The position numbers were made by a program, and so were the translations under genes. From assembly GCA_030524175.1 (NCBI GenBank), contig JAUNHC010000013.1, positions 1 to 64,000 on the forward strand: a stretch of DNA of 64,000 nucleotides, given 5' to 3'. The notes below the pieces were generated by a model. It did not search any database. It was not told the DNA's origin and worked only from the letters and a program-made list of their open reading frames with translations. Below, in pieces: positions 58,725 through 64,000 of this stretch (its first letter is position 1; every line of letters starts with the position of its first letter). The stretch is from Eubacteriales bacterium. GTDB lineage: Bacteria > Bacillota > Clostridia > Lachnospirales > Lachnospiraceae.

Positions 58725-58863
58725 ATTTGGGTTGCTTTATAACCGTAGGTCTGTATGTAATCTTTGATGATTGCATAAGTTGGGTTTTATTATAGTTGAT
58801 TTAAAGGGAATAATCAAGGGGCAAGGGAAGGCAAAGCTCACACGGCCCGGACTGCATAGAGGC

Positions 58864-59721
58864 TCAGAGCAGCGGGACCGGGAGGAAAATCTTATCCTGA
58901 AGCAATCCTGTTCCTCCGGCGTAGACCGCTGTGACCTTGCCGGCATCCTTTTCTAGTTTGACGTATATCCTGGATATGCTGTTCAAGTTGTGCCCTTGTT
59001 CAAAGATATATTGGTTTTGTATGAATCCGTGGCTGTAAAGATAGCAGGCCAGGGCGCTGTTTGATGTCCCTGTGGCAGATTCTTCGTTTATTCCGTACAG
59101 GGGTGCAAAATTTCGGCAGATTGCTGTCGTGCGGGCATCCGGGGTAAGGGAAAAGGCATGGATCCCCACACATTCCTTTTCCCGGGAGATGCGGGATATC
59201 ATAGGAAAGTCAGGGACCATATCTCTTAAATCTTCAGGGGTTGAAATCGGCAGAAGTATGTCTTTCAGTCCGGTTGAAACAATCTGTACAGGCAGATTTT
59301 TATTGATTTCGGCCGGTGTAAAGCAGGGTTCTATAGTTGCCCCAGGTATCGTGTCATAGAATTTTGCACGATTCTGTTCCATAAATATCAGACCGTTTTG
59401 TTGGATTTTTATCCTCAGTATTCCGGATTTGGTTTCGATGGTATAATAGGATTTTTTAAGCATCTCAAGGCTGTACATCACAGCGAATGTGCCTATGGTT
59501 GCATGGCCGCATAAGGGGACTTCGCCCACAGGTGTAAAGTATTCCAGTTTAAAATCTGCCTGTGCAGAAGGCAGAACAAAGGCTGTTTCTGAATAGCCTA
59601 ACCTGTATGCCGTTTCAGTTTTTTGCTGTTTATTCAGATTATGATCCTGCAGAACAATCCCGGCTTTATTGCCCCCGGTTCCATTTTTAGTGAATGCATT
59701 TACAACATAAACTTCTATCAT
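58864..59721 (-). CDS. PhzF-family isomerase-like protein
   Basis: A 285-residue protein with the diaminopimelate-epimerase-like double fold of PhzF. Visible motifs: VNAFTKNGTGGNKAGIVL, GYSETAFVLPS (catalytic Glu), FTPVGEVPLCGHATIGTFAVM and ESATGTSNSALACYL. The C-terminal EQGHNLNSISRIYVKLE replaces the common QG...GRPS. The reaction is unknown; phenazine synthesis is not implied. Confidence 0.9.
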   Translation of the reverse strand: MIEVYVVNAFTKNGTGGNKAGIVLQDHNLNKQQKTETAYRLGYSETAFVLPSAQADFKLEYFTPVGEVPLCGHATIGTFAVMYSLEMLKKSYYTIETKSGILRIKIQQNGLIFMEQNRAKFYDTIPGATIEPCFTPAEINKNLPVQIVSTGLKDILLPISTPEDLRDMVPDFPMISRISREKECVGIHAFSLTPDARTTAICRNFAPLYGINEESATGTSNSALACYLYSHGFIQNQYIFEQGHNLNSISRIYVKLEKDAGKVTAVYAGGTGLLQDKIFLPVPLL

Positions 59722-59806
59722 TTTCTAAGCTCCTGTAATTTAAAATGGATTTTTGCCTTGTTATAACAGTTACGTTCGGGAGCTGACGCAGCGGTATGTC
59801 CGTAAA

Positions 59807-60472
59807 TCAGGAGATGATTTTTGACTCAATGTCTTCCGCCTGGCAGTAAGTCTTAAGCAGGACTGCCAAACTTTCCAGATCCTGAGCCAGGTTGTCCTGA
59901 CCGCTGAAGCCGAAAATCACCATGAGGATCTCCTGTGCTGATTCCGTGATCCGTGTCCGTGTGGAATCACTGGTGGGATTTCCGAAAGGACCTTGGGCAT
60001 CAGAGAATACAGGAAGATACTCCACGTTTATCTGATCCTTGCCGATTCCCTGATAGTGGGCATTTTCTTCTGCCACCTTCCAGGTAATGGTTCCCTGGAT
60101 CTTAGAGATATCATACGCCCCCAAGGAATATCCGGTTCTGATAGAAAAGAGATTATTGCACTCTACCACATTATTGATTTGGTAAAGGCCTTTTCCCTGG
60201 ATGATACGGCGGCACATAGCTTCCGCAGAATTGCGGTAGCGGCTTGGCTCTTTTCCAAAAGCTTTATAAGCACTGCGGGTGGCTGATATTTTTTTGCGCT
60301 TGGTTATAGCAGGCACATTTTCAACAGAAGCCTGAAGTTCTTTGCAAAAGCTGTCAATCTCCGCCAAAAGGGCATCCGGACTTTCATGAACCTTCACTTT
60401 ACACTGAATGCATCCCAGAACAGCATCAGGCCAAAGCTTTTTCAGATTTTCGTCTATAGTAATTTCTAACAT
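59807..60472 (-). CDS. B3/B4 domain protein (PheRS beta-like)
   Basis: A 221-residue stand-alone protein of the B3/4 family, the domain used by bacterial phenylalanyl-tRNA synthetase beta for editing. Segments: RSAYKAFGKEPSRYRNSAEAMCRRI, LYQINNVVECNNLFSIRTGYSLGAYD, and VFSDAQGPFGNPTSDSTRTRIT. Stand-alone members are thought to hydrolyse mischarged tRNAs (family inference). Lies directly upstream of phzF on the same strand, 85 bases apart. Confidence 0.88.
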   Translation of the reverse strand: MLEITIDENLKKLWPDAVLGCIQCKVKVHESPDALLAEIDSFCKELQASVENVPAITKRKKISATRSAYKAFGKEPSRYRNSAEAMCRRIIQGKGLYQINNVVECNNLFSIRTGYSLGAYDISKIQGTITWKVAEENAHYQGIGKDQINVEYLPVFSDAQGPFGNPTSDSTRTRITESAQEILMVIFGFSGQDNLAQDLESLAVLLKTYCQAEDIESKIIS

Positions 60473-60501
60473 GATAATTCTCTCCTTTGATCATTATGAC
60501 A

Positions 60502-60525
60502 GCAGTTCTGGCCCACCTGAACTGC
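60502..60525. repeat. Dispersed hairpin repeat, copy 4
   Basis: GCAGTTCTGG / CCTGAACTGC arms around CCCA, in the leader of the B3/B4 gene. Confidence 0.55.
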
Positions 60526-60602
60526 CGCTTTTCTATATCATACTATTTTTTTCGTATATTTTCCAGCTTTACATCCTTGTAGTAACCCTCATCTCTTATA
60601 TA

Positions 60603-60633
60603 GTGTTACTGTCCACTCCGTGGCCAGTAACAC
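60603..60633. repeat. Inverted repeat after the ABC permease gene
   Basis: GTGTTACTG / CAGTAACAC with CCAC/GTGG inside, loop TCC, one mismatch. No T-run, so termination would be inefficient; it may be another REP-like sequence. Confidence 0.55.
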
Positions 60634-60661
60634 GCTTCGCGATGTACAGAAATTATGCATA

Positions 60662-61945
60662 CTATTTATAAGACATCAAAAAGGACACTGCCAGGATTAC
60701 GATAGTTATTACAAAATAGTATTTTATTAACAGCTTTTTGTGTTTTAGCTGTAAGTAAAATAAAGAAATTGTTATTACGCTTAAACTTCCTGCTGCTAAT
60801 AAGAATTGAATCAATGTGCACTTCAAAATAATAGCAATCATACTCACAATACACAGCATTACAGCAACAGGAATTATTGTAAACTGAATAATTATTTCTT
60901 TATCAGAAAGCGGCAAAAATAATCCGTCTTTTGCTTTTTCTGAAATGCTGTCTAGTTGATGTAACATACTTTGAACTGTCAGCTGAAATACTGCAAGCAT
61001 ACCAAATATAAGCAAAGAGTATCTTATCCCACCTTCTTCCAAAAATGGAAACGACCAAAATACAGGGTATCTGTATATCAAAAAAGTAACTGCAAATATC
61101 CCAATTCCTATTACAATCTTATCCTTTTCCAAACGGAAAATTGAAATTTCAGATTTCCACAATAAAGGATATTTTGAAATAAGCTTTTTGTTTATAGCCT
61201 TATTCTGATATGAAAGAGAAAGCAACTTTTTTTCTTCTGCATATTGACTTAATAAAAAAGTATTATTATGATTCTGTGCAACGAGTATTTTTTCCATAAA
61301 TATCATTTCAGCTTCATACTTTGGTCTGTTCATATCCAGTACAAATAGTGAATGGATCAGTAAAATAAGCCATATTATCAAATCAAGTATAACTACATAG
61401 GGAAACAGGTATGACAAGAAGGCAGTAAGACAGGTAATAGTCCAAATCAATTTATCCAAACGTTTATTTTTGCTTTTGTTATGATAAATCTGCCAGCTTA
61501 ATAAAGATGTATTTTCCAGCAGGCAAAATAAAAGAAACTGAATCACAAAAAAATTATTATTAAAATTAAATCCATTTACAATGATAGAAAGGCAGAAAGT
61601 AATGATCAAATGCTTGATAAGCTTACCAGTCATTTTAAGCCTTAATAATTTTTTAATTCTCTTTTCTTCAAATAAGTATAGTGTTACCGGCTTTACAACC
61701 AGAAAAGGCTTTACCTTAATAAAACAGCAGTAAAAAGAATAGAGTAACAGAAATAAATTTATATAGAACAACCCTTTCAGATTAACTTGCTTCAACTCTT
61801 TCAAAATAGGAATGACTGCAATAGTCATCTGATATGCAATAATTTCTATTACAATAGCTGCAGAAAGGACAGGAAACAGCATATTACGGATCAGGCGTTT
61901 ATATTCTCTGAGGCGGTTTAACAACAGCATTTTATAAACATACAT
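60662..61945 (-). CDS. ABC transporter permease, unknown substrate
   Basis: A 427-residue integral membrane protein with about ten hydrophobic segments in two clusters and a soluble middle part (about 205-265). No family name is certain; its position next to an ABC ATPase and MerR regulator marks it as the membrane part of an exporter or envelope transporter. It is markedly rich in Ile, Leu, Lys and Phe, matching the low G+C of this module. Confidence 0.75.
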   Translation of the reverse strand: MYVYKMLLLNRLREYKRLIRNMLFPVLSAAIVIEIIAYQMTIAVIPILKELKQVNLKGLFYINLFLLLYSFYCCFIKVKPFLVVKPVTLYLFEEKRIKKLLRLKMTGKLIKHLIITFCLSIIVNGFNFNNNFFVIQFLLFCLLENTSLLSWQIYHNKSKNKRLDKLIWTITCLTAFLSYLFPYVVILDLIIWLILLIHSLFVLDMNRPKYEAEMIFMEKILVAQNHNNTFLLSQYAEEKKLLSLSYQNKAINKKLISKYPLLWKSEISIFRLEKDKIVIGIGIFAVTFLIYRYPVFWSFPFLEEGGIRYSLLIFGMLAVFQLTVQSMLHQLDSISEKAKDGLFLPLSDKEIIIQFTIIPVAVMLCIVSMIAIILKCTLIQFLLAAGSLSVITISLFYLQLKHKKLLIKYYFVITIVILAVSFLMSYK

Positions 61946-61957
61946 AGTATACCTCCC

Positions 61958-62668
61958 CTAATCTACTAATGATAAATATATATCTTCTAAACTTGAATTG
62001 CCCGGCAGCCCATGTTTTTCGGTCAATTCCTGTTTTGTCCCCGTTGCAAGAACTTTTCCGCCATGTAAAAATATATATTTGTCACATATGTTTTCTGCCA
62101 TATCCAACAAATGTGTTGAGATTAAAATCGCTTTATTTTGTTGACGAATTTCACTTAAAATACTTTTAAATATACTGATTTGTCTTGGGTCGAGTCCATT
62201 AAAAGGCTCATCTGCTATAAATATTTCATACTGCCTTAACAGAGAAATGGCTATCATCAGCTTTTGCAATGTTCCTTTTGATAACATTGCAGGTACTTTA
62301 TACAAATGCTTCTGCAGGTCTAGTTTTTCTACCAATGCTTCAATACTCACATCACTCTGGGGGTATAGAGCCTTTACAAAATGCAAATGTTCAATAACTG
62401 TAAGCTCTTCATAATATAAAGGTGTATCAGGTACATAGGTAACAGGAAATTTGTTTCCGCACAAAAAACGTATATTTTCCCCGGCTATTTTTATTTCGCC
62501 TTTCTGTGGTTGTACTTTTTTGACAATATTATAAATTATAGTTGTTTTTCCGGCGCCATTCGCCCCAACCAATCCTGTGATTTCTCCCCGGCTGATACCG
62601 CAAGAAATATCTGTCAGGACAGGTACCTCATCATATGAAAAACTTACATTTTCCAATTCTAAGTACAT
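61958..62668 (-). CDS. ABC transporter ATP-binding protein
   Basis: A 236-residue ATPase: Walker A GLVGANGAGKTT, signature variant MLSKGTLQKLMIA (LSKGT instead of LSGGQ), Walker B IFIADEPFNGLD and switch His in ISTHLLDMAE. ATG at 62668, eight bases after GGAGG, is preferred to the longer frame. Twelve bases separate it from the permease. Export or drug/peptide resistance is plausible. Confidence 0.92.
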   Translation of the reverse strand: MYLELENVSFSYDEVPVLTDISCGISRGEITGLVGANGAGKTTIIYNIVKKVQPQKGEIKIAGENIRFLCGNKFPVTYVPDTPLYYEELTVIEHLHFVKALYPQSDVSIEALVEKLDLQKHLYKVPAMLSKGTLQKLMIAISLLRQYEIFIADEPFNGLDPRQISIFKSILSEIRQQNKAILISTHLLDMAENICDKYIFLHGGKVLATGTKQELTEKHGLPGNSSLEDIYLSLVD

Positions 62669-62773
62669 AATGCTTTCCTCCATTTTATATAAATTGCCTT
62701 GTTTATGTTTAACATACACCTTAGACAAAGGTTAAGGTCAAGATAAAAATAGAAAAAAGCAAAAAACACAAGT

Positions 62774-63382
62774 TTAATTTTTCTTTTCGTTAAAATACAC
62801 AATCCTGAACATGCACCCAAACAAAAGTACCGCAAGCAATAATGTAATAATCTGAAATGGCCTATCCATATAGGCAAGGCATAAAGAAATATAGAACCAT
62901 ATTGTCATGATAAGTGTTGTCAACCAGCCTATTATACAAAGAAGTTGTTTTGAAACAAAAAATAAACTCTGTATTTTATCTTGCTTTTTAATCTTTTGCA
63001 AGTTGATGACGTAAGCTTCTTTATCACAAATTATTTTTTCTATCATATCTGCAGATAGATCATCAATTCCCATATCAGCAAATTCCTGGCATAAGATTAT
63101 GTTTTGCTTAATTCTATATTCCTCTTCCTTCAAGTCTTTTAGGTGTTTATCCAAAATACAAGATAGTTTTTCTTCCTCTTCCAGACATACTTTAATATCC
63201 TTTATAGAGATATCCAACATTCTTAATAATTTGATACAGTTTATTCTCTCAACGTCTGTTTCTGTATATTCCCTATATCCGTTAGAAAGATTGCGGGGCG
63301 GGTTGATCAGCCCCTCTTTTTCATAAAAACGTATATTGTGACTGGTTATACCCGTTCGCTTTTCTACCTCGCTGATTTTCAT
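62774..63382 (-). CDS. MerR-family regulator with C-terminal membrane segments
   Basis: A 202-residue protein. Residues 1-70 are a MerR winged helix (MKISEVEKRTGITSHNIRFYEKEGLINPPRNLSNGYREYTETDVERI), followed by a coiled region to about 130, and two hydrophobic helices (about 142-165 and 172-195). A membrane-tethered regulator of the downstream ABC module is inferred. The start has weak ribosome-site support (AGGAAA). Confidence 0.87.
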   Translation of the reverse strand: MKISEVEKRTGITSHNIRFYEKEGLINPPRNLSNGYREYTETDVERINCIKLLRMLDISIKDIKVCLEEEEKLSCILDKHLKDLKEEEYRIKQNIILCQEFADMGIDDLSADMIEKIICDKEAYVINLQKIKKQDKIQSLFFVSKQLLCIIGWLTTLIMTIWFYISLCLAYMDRPFQIITLLLAVLLFGCMFRIVYFNEKKN

Positions 63383-63707
63383 TACATTTCCTTTCTGGAT
63401 CTATATTCAGATAATCACATAGTATCAAACATTTTCAGGGTTAGACAATTTCTTTTATACTCCAATATTTTTTAACAACCGCTGCTACCATATAAATATA
63501 ATACGCCTGAACGTATTTTACAAGCAAATAGGCCAAGCGGGTTATTGGTCACGAAGCGAACAGTAGTTAACTTCATCAACTGACACGTGCAAATGAGCCT
63601 TATATGTGCTATGATTACAATAAATCATCTCATAATTCCTGGCATAATGATAAGAATACTACTGTACAGAACAACTAACATTTGAAGCTCAACGAAAGGA
63701 TAACAGA
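63383..63707. other. 325-bp divergent intergenic region, MerR / GNAT
   Basis: Nothing firm is seen. A possible TATGAT -10 for the acetyltransferase lies near 63608. The stretch AGGCCAAGCGGGTTATTGG (about 63530-63548) is G+C-rich by local standards but folds into no tRNA. Confidence 0.4.
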
Positions 63708-64000
63708 ATGATCAATATTAGAAATGAAAAAGAAGCAGATTATAAAACCGTTGAAGAAATAACAAGAAAGGCCTTTTATAATATCTATATCCCAGGATGT
63801 GCCGAGCATTACTTGGTTCATGTTATGAGAGGGCACGAAGATTTTCTGGCGGAACTGGATTTTGTAATTGAACTTGACGGTGAGATCATCGGGAATATTA
63901 TGTATACCAAGGCACGTCTGGTGGATGAGGCGGGACAAGAAAAGGAGATTTTAACCTTTGGTCCCGTGAGCATTTTACCGGAATATCAAAGATCAGGATA
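63708..64000 (+). CDS. GNAT-family N-acetyltransferase, partial
   Basis: Open from ATG at 63708 (AAAGGA seven bases upstream) to the window edge, 97 codons. MINIRNEKEADYKTVEEITRKAF, ELDFVIELDGEIIGNIMYTKA and GPVSILPEYQRSG are the N-terminal part of a GNAT fold, including the start of the acetyl-CoA-binding R/Q-x-x-G segment. The substrate cannot be inferred. Confidence 0.85.
   Translation, partial: MINIRNEKEADYKTVEEITRKAFYNIYIPGCAEHYLVHVMRGHEDFLAELDFVIELDGEIIGNIMYTKARLVDEAGQEKEILTFGPVSILPEYQRSG

Noticed and set aside
63525-63580. tRNA-like GC-rich stretch before the acetyltransferase gene
   Set aside because: No acceptor stem, T-loop or anticodon arm can be formed.

Overview
The window looks like chromosome from a gut-type Lachnospiraceae anaerobe, most likely Blautia or a close relative. 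This is inferred from gene content: a V-type ATPase, bifunctional AdhE, indolepyruvate oxidoreductase, YesM/YesN two-component pairs, an isolated eukaryotic-type HisA, and strong AGGAGG ribosome sites. There is no rRNA, tRNA, phage, insertion sequence or CRISPR array. About 50 protein genes are supported, most on the minus strand.

Layout. 0-9.7 kb: metY behind a short leader peptide ending Cys-Cys, a divergent AraC regulator, a soluble hybrid histidine kinase, secA, a Gx-type membrane protein and hpf. 9.7-16.1 kb: eukaryotic-type hisA, an Asn/Asp-rich lipoprotein, a YfhO-family membrane protein and a repeat-built secreted protein. 16.4-21.5 kb: cobO-dapA-dapB, an SSB-like protein and typA. 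21.6-29.6 kb: a sugar ABC importer with a YesM/YesN pair and a second solute-binding lipoprotein fused translationally to the kinase gene. 30-34.6 kb: adhE with a Rex-type operator, a small kinase-like phosphotransferase and a LytTR-PAS regulator. 34.7-39.8 kb: an iorA-iorB-Na+ symporter-aminotransferase operon for reductive/oxidative aromatic amino acid catabolism, whose mRNA begins with a long hairpin. 40-42.2 kb: a MATE exporter behind a probable guanidine-IV riboswitch, then mgsA. 42.5-51.5 kb: a complete V-ATPase operon in the Enterococcus hirae order, with a full Na+-binding signature in the proteolipid and a 60-bp tandem repeat inside the operon. 51.9-60.5 kb: an orphan sugar-binding lipoprotein, an AI-2E-family permease, an RluA-type synthase, 1.3 kb of AT-rich sequence with a consensus promoter and a decayed reading frame, an aconitase-superfamily hydratase, PhzF and a B3/B4-domain protein. 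60.6-63.4 kb: an AT-rich MerR-ABC module. The window ends inside a GNAT acetyltransferase gene.

How it fits together. Na+ appears as a common currency: a Na+-type V-ATPase next to a Na+-coupled amino acid symporter. AdhE under Rex control and mgsA are redox and carbon-overflow outlets of a fermenter. Post-transcriptional RNA signals are unusually dense: a Cys-codon leader peptide, a riboswitch, a 5' mRNA hairpin, terminators built into the ends of genes, and two families of dispersed hairpin repeats.
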